From: Methanolobus sp.
GTDB taxonomy: Archaea > Halobacteriota > Methanosarcinia > Methanosarcinales > Methanosarcinaceae
Direction: 5' to 3'
Assembly (NCBI GenBank): GCA_030154025.1
Contig: JASKKT010000024.1
Span: forward strand, 1 to 34,016
DNA: 34,016 nt
This document shows positions 24,783 through 32,445 of this stretch, piece by piece. The notes beneath the pieces were generated by a model. It was not told where the DNA came from and ran no database searches. It was given only the letters and a program-made list of their open reading frames with translations. The translations under genes and the position numbers were made by a program. Numbering within the stretch: position 1 is the first letter of the stretch; each line of letters begins with the position of its first letter.

Positions 24783-25108
24783 GTAATTATAGATATCTCA
24801 AAAAATAAAGTCCTTTATTAAATTATGATAGAATATATAAAAAATGATGAGACAAGTTTTTCAACAGGAAGGACTTGAAGAGGGTGATACTGGCCGGGAG
24901 ATGCAAGCTCACTCATCATCATCACAATAAGCATATCGCAAAGCACAGGCACTTTTATATATCCAGGAGAGAATGCATTAATTCGGCCATGGTGTGGCAG
25001 CAATGTCGTACCTCTGTCTCCGGACAGAAGCCTTCTGAAGGCACGGCAAGAAGATCTAACGGAGTATGAGCGGACCCGGGGGTCCATGTTATTATTCGAA
25101 GAAACAGT
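24783..25108. other. Gene-free region with a structured leader for the C39-like gene
   Basis: A TATA box (TTTTATATAT, 24953-24962) would give a leader of about 120 bases. That leader holds TCTGTC/GACAGA (25013-25018 with 25023-25028), CAGAAGCCTTCTG (25025-25037), GCCTTCTGAAGGC (25030-25042) and GGACCC/GGGTCC (25072-25085). The first three overlap, so they cannot all fold at once. A 28-codon frame at 24844 has no supporting signals. Confidence 0.4.
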
Positions 25109-26245
25109 GTGTCATTGGTAGCGAAAGCTGTCTTTATCCTGTTGCTGGTGTCGTTCAATGTGGCATCAACAGACTATGCCAGCGTACCTGCCACATATAC
25201 GAATGACAGTGCAGGGGTGCATGGGGTCATCCTGCCTGTGCCTTACCATAACCAGGGGGATACAAGCTGGTGCCTCTACTATTGCCTTGCCATGATGGCA
25301 GATTATAACAACAGGCATATCGAGCCGTGGATGATAGCATCGCATTTCAGCTCCGGTAATAACGAAACTTTTTCAGGCCAATACAATCCCTTCGACCATT
25401 CGCTTGAGGATCACATGAAAGAGAACTATTCCATAGTTACCAGGAAAAGAGTATGGGGTAGCAGTCTCAGACCTGTGGATGCTGAAAGTCTTAACTCGGT
25501 GATAAAGAGTAATATTGACCGGGGTCAGCCTGTCCTCATGGCCTTCCAGTACAATACCCCGGAAGGCACAAAGAAGGGACATGCAGTTCTTGCAGTGGGT
25601 TATGACGAGAGCTTCATCTATATAAGCGACCCCAGCGGAGCCCTGACCGTGGATCTCTTTGGAAAGGATGGGAAATACATTGCCGTACCCATAAGCTGGG
25701 AAGAGTTCAATCAACAGCTGGCGGGAAATGTAAAACCCTCCAACATGGCATTCACCATAGAGGTACTTGATAGCGCACCAGCCAGTACGCCTGGAGGGTC
25801 GGTGTATCTGGCAGATTACAGTGATCACGGATACAGCTACCTCCGTTTTGTGAACAGGACGGACAGCATGGATATCGGCCTGCTGCGTCTTGACGGCAGC
25901 AGGAGAGGATACTATATTGCCCGTGCATCGGATGTGTCCAGTTACCGGGAACCTACTTTAAACGACAGCATGTGGGTCTTCTTTACTGTAGCTAACCCGT
26001 TTCCGGAAGAAAAGACTTATGTTGTTGTGAACGAGCTGATCCGGAAGGATACAGGGGACAGCATGAATACCTTCCGCTACCTTCTGGAAATGGAGGCCCC
26101 TGCATATGGCATGACTTCAAAGGGAGTGAACTATTCTAACCAGCTCGGCTCTGTCAGCCCGGGAGCTTATTCTGTCGTGGTTACCCTTCTTGACAGTGAG
26201 ATGCAGGAGATCACCTCAACAGCCGTTGATATTAACATTTCCTGA
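25109..26245 (+). CDS. Exported C39-like (papain-fold) cysteine peptidase-like protein
   Basis: 378 residues. A hydrophobic N-terminus (VAKAVFILLLVSFNVAS) acts as signal peptide. Residues ~40-220 fit the C39-like/papain fold: VPYHNQGDTSWCLYYC (Gln49, Cys55), GHAVLAVGYD (His158) and YISDPSG (Asp174) give the catalytic triad. The C-terminal ~140 residues form a beta-rich domain ending in a DSEMQEITSTAVDINIS strand, probably for binding outside the cell. The start is GTG at 25109; an in-frame stop at 25067 and the lack of an upstream ATG support it, although no ribosome-binding site is evident. The substrate is unknown; a cell-surface or cell-wall protein is possible. Confidence 0.78.
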   Translation: MSLVAKAVFILLLVSFNVASTDYASVPATYTNDSAGVHGVILPVPYHNQGDTSWCLYYCLAMMADYNNRHIEPWMIASHFSSGNNETFSGQYNPFDHSLEDHMKENYSIVTRKRVWGSSLRPVDAESLNSVIKSNIDRGQPVLMAFQYNTPEGTKKGHAVLAVGYDESFIYISDPSGALTVDLFGKDGKYIAVPISWEEFNQQLAGNVKPSNMAFTIEVLDSAPASTPGGSVYLADYSDHGYSYLRFVNRTDSMDIGLLRLDGSRRGYYIARASDVSSYREPTLNDSMWVFFTVANPFPEEKTYVVVNELIRKDTGDSMNTFRYLLEMEAPAYGMTSKGVNYSNQLGSVSPGAYSVVVTLLDSEMQEITSTAVDINIS

Positions 26246-26300
26246 AAGAACTTCCGATTTTGAAGGTGTCAAGCCGAGTGAGACGGACTGCCCTACACGC

Positions 26301-26320
26301 TTATGGGAGCCCACCCATAA
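26301..26320. terminator. Hairpin after the C39-like gene
   Basis: TTATGGG (26301-26307) pairs with CCCATAA (26314-26320) around a 6-base loop. It lies 55 bases after the stop and is followed by a T-rich stretch, so it may end the upstream transcript. Confidence 0.35.
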
Positions 26321-26385
26321 CCTTTAATCTTCAAAGCTGATATGCAGCCGGAAAGCAACAGAATCACGCCGAACTGGATATTATG

Positions 26386-26675
26386 ATGGGTTACATCGCA
26401 GGTACACTTGCCACCATAGCTTTTGCTCCTCAGCTCATCAAAGCCCTTAAGACCAAATCCACAAAGGAGATCTCCTTAATAAATCCACAAAGGAGATCTC
26501 CTTAATGATGCTGTTATGTTCTACAACAGGCATGACTTTCTGGCTGGTCCACGGACTCGTCATTAATGATTACGCGCTGATAGTTGCAAACAGCATTTCA
26601 GTTGCGCTGGCATCTGCTTTGCTTTTCTATAAGATCAAAAAGGACTACTTCAGAAGGCAAACAGAGATAATATGA
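26386..26675 (+). pseudogene. SemiSWEET (PQ-loop) transporter gene broken by a 26-bp tandem duplication
   Basis: Reading from ATG 26386 (or 26383) gives MGYIAGTLATIAFAPQLIKA, with the PQ-loop Ala-Pro-Gln-Leu, then KTKSTKEISL, after which the frame runs into a stop. Removing one copy of the repeat at 26455-26506 restores an 87-residue protein with three helices (WLVHGLVINDYALIVANSIS, then a final ALASALLFYKIKKDYF), ending at TGA 26673-26675. That is the normal length of a SemiSWEET half-transporter, which dimerises to move sugars or similar small solutes across the membrane. The present form would make only ~37 residues. The lesion looks recent because both copies are identical and the rest of the frame is intact. 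Confidence 0.85.
26455..26506 (+). repeat. Perfect 26-bp tandem duplication containing a palindrome
   Basis: Copies 26455-26480 and 26481-26506 are identical. Each contains the perfect 14-base palindrome AAGGAGATCTCCTT. A 26-base insertion is not a multiple of three and shifts the reading frame of the SemiSWEET gene. Confidence 0.97.
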
Positions 26676-26747
26676 TAATTTAGGAGTAAAGGAAACAATT
26701 TCCGGGGAACTCCCGGCTGCAACTTAGTATATGGCGGAGGGAATAAT

Positions 26748-26978
26748 TTAACTGTCATTCCCTATCGCGTCTACCGGGCAGCTTGCCATAGCCTCATCAC
26801 TGGCAGTTTTCTCATCATAATTTTCCGGTTGCTTGTGAACATAGGCATGTGTTCCGTCATCGGTCATTTTGAAATTGGAAGGCGATGTATCAACACACAC
26901 TTCGCATGCAATGCATTCTTCATCCACATAATACGGACCCGGTATATTTTCAGGTACTTTAATACTCTTATCGGCCAT
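26748..26978 (-). CDS. Single-cluster [4Fe-4S] ferredoxin
   Basis: 76 residues, like the monocluster ferredoxins of Desulfovibrio or Pyrococcus. Cys22, Cys25 and Cys28 (ECIACEVC) with Cys67 in ASCPVDAI bind one [4Fe-4S] cluster; the second-cluster ligands are absent. YYVDEECIACEVCVDTSPSNF is the family's N-terminal block. It carries electrons in the cytoplasm, for example between hydrogenase- or CO-dehydrogenase-type enzymes and reductive pathways in methanogens. The frame extends upstream to 27083, but GGGGAG five to eight bases before ATG 26978 and the domain boundary fix this start. Confidence 0.93.
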   Translation of the reverse strand: MADKSIKVPENIPGPYYVDEECIACEVCVDTSPSNFKMTDDGTHAYVHKQPENYDEKTASDEAMASCPVDAIGNDS

Positions 26979-27251
26979 TATTCCACTCCCCAAGTAATTG
27001 TCATGGAATAGTACCATCCCTAAAAGATAAGTCCTTTTCGACAACAATGTTTTGCCCAAAATGCACAATGCAGAAGGAGGCATCTTGTAATCCGGTATGT
27101 CCGAAGCCTGTAGAGTAAAACCGGGGAAGTTGCACGAATATATTTAGCTTTTTGTCACACTTATCCGAAATAATGATACCAAAATTTGTAACTTATGAAT
27201 AAAAAGACTTATAACTTACAATCACCATACACCTATGGTAAAGGGGTATTA
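26979..27251. other. Gene-free stretch
   Basis: No gene or clear promoter motif apart from AT-rich runs near 27140-27220. The minus-strand extension of the ferredoxin frame over 26979-27083 does not look like coding sequence. Confidence 0.4.
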
Positions 27252-27331
27252 ATGCGAAGAGCATTAAAATATGTGCAATACTGATGGGTATATTTTCCAT
27301 CGGGTGCACGGATAGGGTGGCAACGATGTAA
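27252..27331 (+). pseudogene. Remnant of a lipoprotein gene (third copy)
   Basis: AGGGG six bases before ATG 27252 is a good ribosome-binding site. The frame reads MRRALKYVQY and stops at 27282. In the frame one base over, ATG 27284 continues MGIFSIGCTDRVATM to TAA 27329-27331. Joined, these give a basic start, a hydrophobic stretch and the lipobox Ser-Ile-Gly-Cys-Thr-Asp, matching the N-termini of the genes at 27504 and 27760. One missing base explains the break. Nothing of a mature domain remains. Confidence 0.6.
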
Positions 27332-27503
27332 ATGAAGACTACATGTGGGAGTAGAGGCAAATAAGGCAGTCATGTGAGATATCTTTGAACAGATCTGATT
27401 GCTCACAATTACTACTTTCACTAAACAGAAGCCTATCCAGTTCATCTGTGACAGGAGATCAGATGACAGGCGACATTACACATAATAAACCGGGGGTTGA
27501 TTT

Positions 27504-27685
27504 ATGCGAAGAGGTATAGTAATCTCACTCGCTCTCCTTTTGGCTGTGTTTTTCGCGATAGGCTGCACAGATACAGGGAGTGAAGGGAAGTAAACGATAC
27601 AGAGGTTGTACCTGTCATAGAAGACGAGGAATCAATTGATACTCAGGCAGTCAATGAGGACGATACAGCCAGTGAAGAAGGATAA
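27504..27685 (+). pseudogene. Frameshifted short copy of the 27760 lipoprotein
   Basis: ATG 27504 gives MRRGIVISLALLLAVFFAIG, then CTDTGSEGK and a stop at 27591. The alternative frame continues NDTEVVPVIEDEESIDTQAV to TAA 27683-27685. Together they parallel the start of the gene at 27760 (signal, lipobox Cys, acidic Asn-Asp-Thr...Val-Val-Pro linker), including a shared GGGGGTT...ATTT segment before the ATG. A single missing base around the GGG at 27585-27590 explains the shift. Even when repaired, the copy lacks the cupredoxin domain. Confidence 0.75.
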
Positions 27686-27759
27686 TTGATATAGAACAAT
27701 CTTTTTTCATCGTGAATCAGGGTAATAAGATCTCATATTAAATAAATGGGGGTTAATTT

Positions 27760-28374
27760 ATGCGAAAAGGAATAGTAATATCACTTGCTGTGCTACTGGT
27801 TGTGTTTTTCGCGATCGGCTGTACAGATACAGGAACTGACGATGGGACAAATGACACGGTTGTTGTACCTCCTACTGACAACGAAACAACGGATCAGCAG
27901 GAGCCTGTGACGGATGATCAGGCCCAGGTGGATCAGGACGTAGTCGATACCACTGAAGTGACTGTTAACGAGGATGGTTTCAGTCCGGAAACTATCAGGG
28001 TCATGACAGGAGACACTGTGACCTGGACAAATACAGGCCAGGAAAATGTCACGGTTACATCCGATGATGACTTCTTCGACTCAGGCATACTCGGTCCGGG
28101 AGAGACATTCACTTACACATTCGATGAAGCCGGAACCTTTGACTACAGTTCAGAAGAAGACTTCCTGATGTCAGGCACCGTGATCGTGGAGCCGGGGGAG
28201 GAAGGCACAATGACTGATAATCAGACAGTTACCACTGTTCCGACAGACAATGGAAGTAATATAACTGCTGAGGACAGGGGGTTTAACACCACTGCCGAAG
28301 GAGATATAATAGTAGAGAGCGAACAGCCAACTACTAATACAACCATTACATCGGACGAGAACGATACCCTCTGA
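27760..28374 (+). CDS. Lipoprotein with a cupredoxin-fold domain lacking copper ligands
   Basis: 204 residues. The signal ends in the lipobox AIGC with lipidated Cys21. Residues ~22-65 are an acidic linker, ~66-145 a cupredoxin (plastocyanin/amicyanin-like) domain, and ~146-204 a Thr/Asn/Glu-rich tail with sequons. The domain has the family phrases FSPETIRVMTGDTVTWTN, FDSGILGPGETFTYTFDEAG and SGTVIV. However, by alignment to amicyanin-type proteins the ligand His, Cys and His positions are Val97, Ser131 and Asp134; only Met137 is kept. It is therefore unlikely to bind copper in the usual way and may be a surface binding or structural protein. GGGGGTT precedes the ATG. Confidence 0.85.
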   Translation: MRKGIVISLAVLLVVFFAIGCTDTGTDDGTNDTVVVPPTDNETTDQQEPVTDDQAQVDQDVVDTTEVTVNEDGFSPETIRVMTGDTVTWTNTGQENVTVTSDDDFFDSGILGPGETFTYTFDEAGTFDYSSEEDFLMSGTVIVEPGEEGTMTDNQTVTTVPTDNGSNITAEDRGFNTTAEGDIIVESEQPTTNTTITSDENDTL

Positions 28375-28392
28375 ATCTGAAAAGTATAAAAG

Positions 28393-28418
28393 AGGAGGCT
28401 CTGATGCCTCCTACGATC
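28393..28418 (+). terminator. Hairpin and T-run after the cupredoxin-like gene
   Basis: AGGAGGC (28393-28399) pairs with GCCTCCT (28406-28412) around a 6-base loop, followed by ACGATCTTTTC. It lies 19 bases after the stop. Confidence 0.55.
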
Positions 28419-28501
28419 TTTTCTGACATCCTGCTTTAAGCAGATACAATCCATAAAAAGAGTTGTTTTTATATCTCGTTCTGTTTTTCTGTAGCTATAT
28501 C

Positions 28502-29693
28502 TCACCCGGAAGACCTTATTTTGGCTGCAGGCTCCCTTCCCAGACTGGCAATGTTGGCAAAGTCCTCGTCCGAGGCAGGGCCGTTTATCTCTATCGCGCC
28601 CACCACTTCTATCTTTGTTGGCTTGAGCATTTCCGATAGCTGCCTGACAGCACCTCCTCCCAAGCCGTAGGAACTGAGCGCTGCCCCTACCGGAGAGGCG
28701 GCTTGAGGATCTTAACAAGATGAGTGGCATAGACTGCAAGCGGACGCAGCTCTCCAAGGACCGTGGGAGTTCCAGGCACGATCGCCCTGGAGTCCACAAG
28801 TTGCCTGGTAATATCACCGATGCCGGAGTTGAGAAGGTTGAAGTAGCTTACCTGTATCCCTTCGGACATCAGTGTTTCAGCCATGGCCTTGACCATCTTT
28901 TCAGTGGCACCCCACATGCTTGCATGCACCAGTATGGCTTTCTCCCGGGTTTCCCCTGCAGTCCATATGCGATACATATCCAGTATCCTTTCAGGATTCC
29001 TGTATATAGGGCCATGGCTTGGGGCAATCATGCCGATATCCAGGCCGCTTATCCTTTCAAGGGCCTGCGCACCCTTTCTCTTGAATGGCATCATGATCTC
29101 CCCGAAGTACTTTTCAGCTACATGGATAAGGTTTTCTACTTCATCATCATAAAAACCGGCTGCAGTGTGTGCACCAAAGTAGTCGCATGGGAACAGTACC
29201 TTATTCTCCTCCACGTAGGTGAACATGGTTTCGGGCCAGTGCAGCCATGGGGCTTCTATGAAACGCAATGTCCTGTCACCAAGCTCCAGCGTATCGCCAT
29301 CTTTTACAATTGCCAGCCGTTGCTCCGGTATCTTGTAGAACACCTGTGCCATTCTGGCCCCTTTCCGGGTTGTTACGAGCTTTGCTTCGCTGGAGACATC
29401 CATCACTGCCTTTATGGCATTGGCATGATCTGGTTCTGCATGGTTCATTATTACATAATCCAGTACTTCCGTGTCAGTGAGGCTGTGCAGCTTGTCCAGG
29501 AGCTCCCCCTCGAATCCCGGGTTCACGCTGTCTACAAGCGCAGTCCCCTGCTTCCCTTTATAAGATAGGCATTATAGCTCGTGCCATCTGGCAGCGGAAT
29601 TAAAGCGTCGAACACGCGCCGGTTCCAGTCTTTTGAACCGACCCAGAAGATGCTATCGGATATTTCCGGTGTATAATACTCTATAATATTCAC
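28502..29693 (-). pseudogene. fprA: A-type flavodiiron protein (F420H2 oxidase/FprA-like), two frameshifts
   Basis: Three reading frames must be joined. From GTG 29693: [20 protein letters not shown] and onward to a stop at 29532. From ~29545 to 28687: [16 protein letters not shown], the metal motif HAEPDHA, WLHWPET, PCDYFGAH and PSHGPIYR (all iron ligands intact), then the flavodoxin start ILVHASMWGATEKM. From ~28686 to TGA 28502-28504: ALSSYGLGGGAVRQLSEMLK and the rest of the flavodoxin domain. Each break needs one extra base, and both fall at CCCC runs (29545-29548 and 28684-28687). Intact enzymes reduce O2 to water with F420H2. The middle part alone (28687-29526) would lack both ends. Confidence 0.85.
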
Positions 29694-29952
29694 CCCCTTA
29701 CTGCAAAACAGACAAGGTTATAGTGAGATATCATTTTGTAAGCAAAAATTAAAAGAGCTCATTAAATTAAGCAAAGGTATAATTAAATAAGATGGTTTGA
29801 TAGTATTGCATATAGGTCACGGCGCGGGGGAGCTTGATCTATATTATATCATAAACCATTATCTACGGATAGATGGGTATGAACGAGCAATTCCGGATAC
29901 ATAGGATGTTGCTCCTGTGTTATTGAAACAAACTTGAAAGAGGGGATTAACT
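29694..29952. other. Gap before the 48-residue gene
   Basis: 259 bases without a gene. It contains a GC-rich patch (CACGGCGCGGGGGAG, 29819-29833) in an AT-rich setting and a TATA-like ATATTATATC near 29841-29850. Confidence 0.3.
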
Positions 29953-30099
29953 ATGTGTTTTTGGGTTCGGTTCTGGGAAGATGAAAACAAGAAGGTGCTG
30001 AGAGAAGTACCAGTGCACGCACAAACAACAACAGAAGCTAAGGATATATTCCAGCATGATTTTCCTGGCGTAAGCCATTTCGAGCTAAGAATGTCTTAG
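29953..30099 (+). CDS. Small 48-residue protein of unknown function
   Basis: ATG 29953 with GAGGGG nine bases upstream; reads MCFWVRFWEDENKKVLREVP, then VHAQTTTEAKDIFQHDFPGV and ends in HFELRMS before TAG. It has a mixed strand-helix look (hydrophobic start, charged middle, predicted helix at TEAKDIFQ), no membrane helix and no signal peptide. I recognise no family. The good ribosome-binding site and protein-like composition support it as real; its neighbours (broken flavodiiron gene, GerW-like gene) give no clear hint. Confidence 0.55.
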   Translation: MCFWVRFWEDENKKVLREVPVHAQTTTEAKDIFQHDFPGVSHFELRMS

Positions 30100-30436
30100 A
30101 TAAAGACGGAGAACAATTGTGATCCCCCTTTTATTTTATACTTCCTGTTGTATCAATTTCCTGCCAATTAATATGTTGAATGTGGCTGTGTAATCGTTTG
30201 CCTTTATATTTCCTTTTGCATCCAAACGATATCAGAAAATGTTCCCTTCTTTTTCCTGCGTTCCTGAACCTTCCGCATTCCTGCGACACTCATGCTATCT
30301 GTACTTTATCCGGCAAATGTCGTTTTCTTGCAAGAGATACATCCATAATCAAATTGTACAATTCAGATTTACTTTTAACCTAGAAGCCACATATATCACG
30401 TATACACAAAAAGTGTAACGCAAAGGGGAGTATGAG
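30100..30436. other. Pyrimidine-rich gene-free region before gerW-like gene
   Basis: 337 bases with no gene. It contains an 8-base inverted repeat ATCGTTTG (30193-30200) / CAAACGAT (30223-30230) around a 22-base spacer, a TTTTATTTTATA T-rich run at 30129-30140 that could end the 48-residue gene, and a TATA-like ATATATC (30391-30397) placed to start transcription near 30420. Confidence 0.4.
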
Positions 30437-30880
30437 ATGGGATTAGAAGACCTCATGAAAGTGATCACCAAAGAAACTGAAAGTATCGTAGACACGAAAA
30501 CACTTATAGGTGACCCAGTTACCTCCGCCGGGAAAACCGTGATGCCTATTATCAGAGTTTCTGCCGGTTTCGGAAGTGCCGGAGGGGAACGTGACGGGCA
30601 GGCAGGCCAGATGGGATTCGCAGCCGGAGGCTACGCGGGAGTTAACATGGAACCTATTGGCTTTGTTGTCATATCCAAGGACGATGTCCGCCTGCTGACA
30701 GTATCCGGAAGACACACCTTCAGCCGGATAGTCGACATGGTGCCTGAAGTCGTGAGCAGGGTAAAGGAAGGCACTGAGGTATCCGAAAGAATGTCCGAGG
30801 GCGAGAGAGCAGGCAGAAGTGAACGGTCCGAAGGAAGAAGAGAGGGTTTTGACGAAAGCCACCAGGAGTTCAGTAGCTGA
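30437..30880 (+). CDS. GerW/YtfJ-family protein
   Basis: 147 residues, matching the GerW (sporulation protein YtfJ) family, which is also found in non-spore-forming archaea, where its role is unknown. Family marks: EDLMKVITKETESIVDTKTL at the N-terminus, the GDPVTSAGKTVMPIIRVSAG strand, a Gly-rich loop (FGSAGGERDGQAGQMGFAAG) and the GFVVISKDDVRLLTV strand (~75-90). The last ~40 residues are Glu/Arg/Ser-rich and probably disordered. GGGGAG lies six bases before the ATG. It is a soluble, probably cytoplasmic protein. Confidence 0.88.
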   Translation: MGLEDLMKVITKETESIVDTKTLIGDPVTSAGKTVMPIIRVSAGFGSAGGERDGQAGQMGFAAGGYAGVNMEPIGFVVISKDDVRLLTVSGRHTFSRIVDMVPEVVSRVKEGTEVSERMSEGERAGRSERSEGRREGFDESHQEFSS

Positions 30881-31194
30881 TCCATACCTGAAGGCGGAGC
30901 AGGCGGCGGCAGCCAGGCCACGGCTGGCAGGGCCGGAGCCGAGAGCAGCCGGTCCAGAAGAAGGGGCTCTTCCCGGGAAGAAGAATGCTGATCCTGTGAT
31001 ACCTGTTGATATGGCCAGTTCTGCTACTGGTCCATACAAATATCAGCATCTTTCAACAGGTCTCACACAATATACAGAGAACACTTCATGCAACTTTAAC
31101 ACTTTAGTCACTTCACTACTTCAGTGCATGCACCGGGAGGAGGAAGCATAAATTGCCTGACACTTTTGATATGTTTGTATTCTGAGCCGTGGTT
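30881..31194. other. GC-rich gap after the GerW-like gene
   Basis: 314 bases. The first ~110 are GC-rich and remain open in two frames (Ala/Pro/Arg-rich if translated), but no start signal supports a gene there. The end is ordinary. No terminator is obvious. Confidence 0.3.
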
Positions 31195-32214
31195 ATGGCC
31201 CGTTTCTTTTTACCGCTTGCTATTCCGCGGTATCCTCTTCCAGGTGTAGTGGCAGCCCTGATCCTGGATGGAGTTGATCAGACTATATTCCAGCTATTTA
31301 CCAGCCTGCCTCTCGAAGGGTACCAGAGTTATGACAAGGCACTTGATATCTACTATCTGACCATCACATATCTTTCAACGATGCGCAACTGGACCAACGG
31401 CTATGCTTTCGGGGTGAGCCATTTCCTTTTTTACTACCGTCTCGTGGGAGTGGTGGCCTTCGAACTAACGCAGGTACGGGCATTGCTGCTTGTTTTTCCC
31501 AACACTTTTGAGTATTTCTTCATATTTTACGAAGCCGTACGCCTTAAGTGGGATCCGGCATCCCTGACACGGAGACAGGTAATTGTTGCCACAGCCCTTA
31601 TATGGGTAGTCATCAAGCTGCCCCAGGAATACTGGATACACGTAGCGCAACTGGACACTACCGACCTGATAAGGGCATACCCGCCAGCCGCACTCATACT
31701 TGCTGTCTGGGTAGCGCTCCTGGTTGTGATCGCACTCCAGATCATCAGAGGTTTCCCTCCTGCGAAAGACGGGTTTGCTATAGCTGCCGAGGCCGTTCCT
31801 GCAAATCCCCGTCTGAAAGGACCCGGGACCCCGCAGGAAAGTTTCGTTAACAGCGCCATGCGGGAAAAGATCGTATTTGTATCCCTTCTGGGCATCATCT
31901 TTGCAAATATGCTGCCTGGTGTAAGGGTCACCAGTCTCCAGATAGCCGTAGCCACAGCATTCATTATAATTGTAAATACCGCGCTTAGCCAGTGGCTGGC
32001 GCGGAGTGGGACTCACTGGAAATCCATCATATGGGAATTCATGTTCATGACATTTGCTAATTTCCTGACGGTGCTGGCCTATTTCTTCCTGCTGAGCAGG
32101 TATGAGGGCTCTCTCAATCTTGTCAACACACTTTTCTTCATACTGCTGCTGACACTTAATGTGACCCTCTATGACCGGTACCGGCAGGTGTACAGAGAGA
32201 GGCATCGGGCATGA
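31195..32214 (+). CDS. Polytopic membrane protein of unknown function
   Basis: About 339 residues. I recognise no family. Hydrophobic segments suggest seven or more membrane helices, near residues 8-30, 75-95, 100-118, 130-150, 165-185, 230-250, 255-275, 290-305 and 310-330. A cytoplasmic-looking loop (~187-225) is rich in Pro, Ala and Lys. Notable motifs are NWTNGYAFGVSHFLFYYR near residue 68 and RYEGSLNLVNTLFF near the end; the C-terminus is basic (RYRQVYRERHRA). GTG 31189 is an alternative start; neither start has a good ribosome-binding site. Codon use appears normal and the frame is intact. Confidence 0.75.
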   Translation: MARFFLPLAIPRYPLPGVVAALILDGVDQTIFQLFTSLPLEGYQSYDKALDIYYLTITYLSTMRNWTNGYAFGVSHFLFYYRLVGVVAFELTQVRALLLVFPNTFEYFFIFYEAVRLKWDPASLTRRQVIVATALIWVVIKLPQEYWIHVAQLDTTDLIRAYPPAALILAVWVALLVVIALQIIRGFPPAKDGFAIAAEAVPANPRLKGPGTPQESFVNSAMREKIVFVSLLGIIFANMLPGVRVTSLQIAVATAFIIIVNTALSQWLARSGTHWKSIIWEFMFMTFANFLTVLAYFFLLSRYEGSLNLVNTLFFILLLTLNVTLYDRYRQVYRERHRA

Positions 32215-32290
32215 CTCTTGCAGTTTTGGGATAATATCGTTATCAAGAGGAATGAATAGAGATAAATAGCAGTGTACTTAAACCTGTTAA

Positions 32291-32445
32291 GGGGAAGTGG
32301 ACGGGCTCACAGGTGGGCAGACAGCCATCGCTGGATGCGCAGTCATATCATTCAGGCAACTCTGGATACTTGAGAACAGTTGTCTCGTAGCCCACGATAA
32401 GGACACGTACGAACTGACAACCATCGCAGGCTGATCGCTGACAAA
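32291..32445 (+). pseudogene. Detached winged-helix part of the FilR1-like regulator
   Basis: In the frame starting at 32291 (no start codon), the sequence ends RQLWILENSCLVAHDKDTYE plus LTTIAG before TGA 32432. This fits the end of the winged-helix domain and the link that precedes the FilR1 middle domain in methanogen regulators. Adding one base near 32430 would join it to LIADKM and the ORF starting at ATG 32446. Further upstream (32215-32290) the expected first helices cannot be recognised. Confidence 0.6.

Noticed and set aside
24844-24930. 28-codon frame ahead of the C39-like gene
   Set aside because: The only TATA-like run is directly next to its ATG, and the product has no protein-like pattern.
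28687-28689. TAG in the flavodiiron gene as a pyrrolysine codon
   Set aside because: Reading through TAG in the same frame gives sequence unlike a flavodoxin domain; the family sequence resumes only in another frame, so a frameshift is the better explanation.
28720-29568. Plus-strand 282-codon frame opposite the flavodiiron gene
   Set aside because: It mirrors the flavodiiron coding frame and has no domain or start signal of its own.
30819-31151. Ala/Pro-rich 110-codon frame overlapping the GerW-like gene end
   Set aside because: GTG start without a ribosome site inside the preceding gene, low-complexity composition and no recognisable domain.
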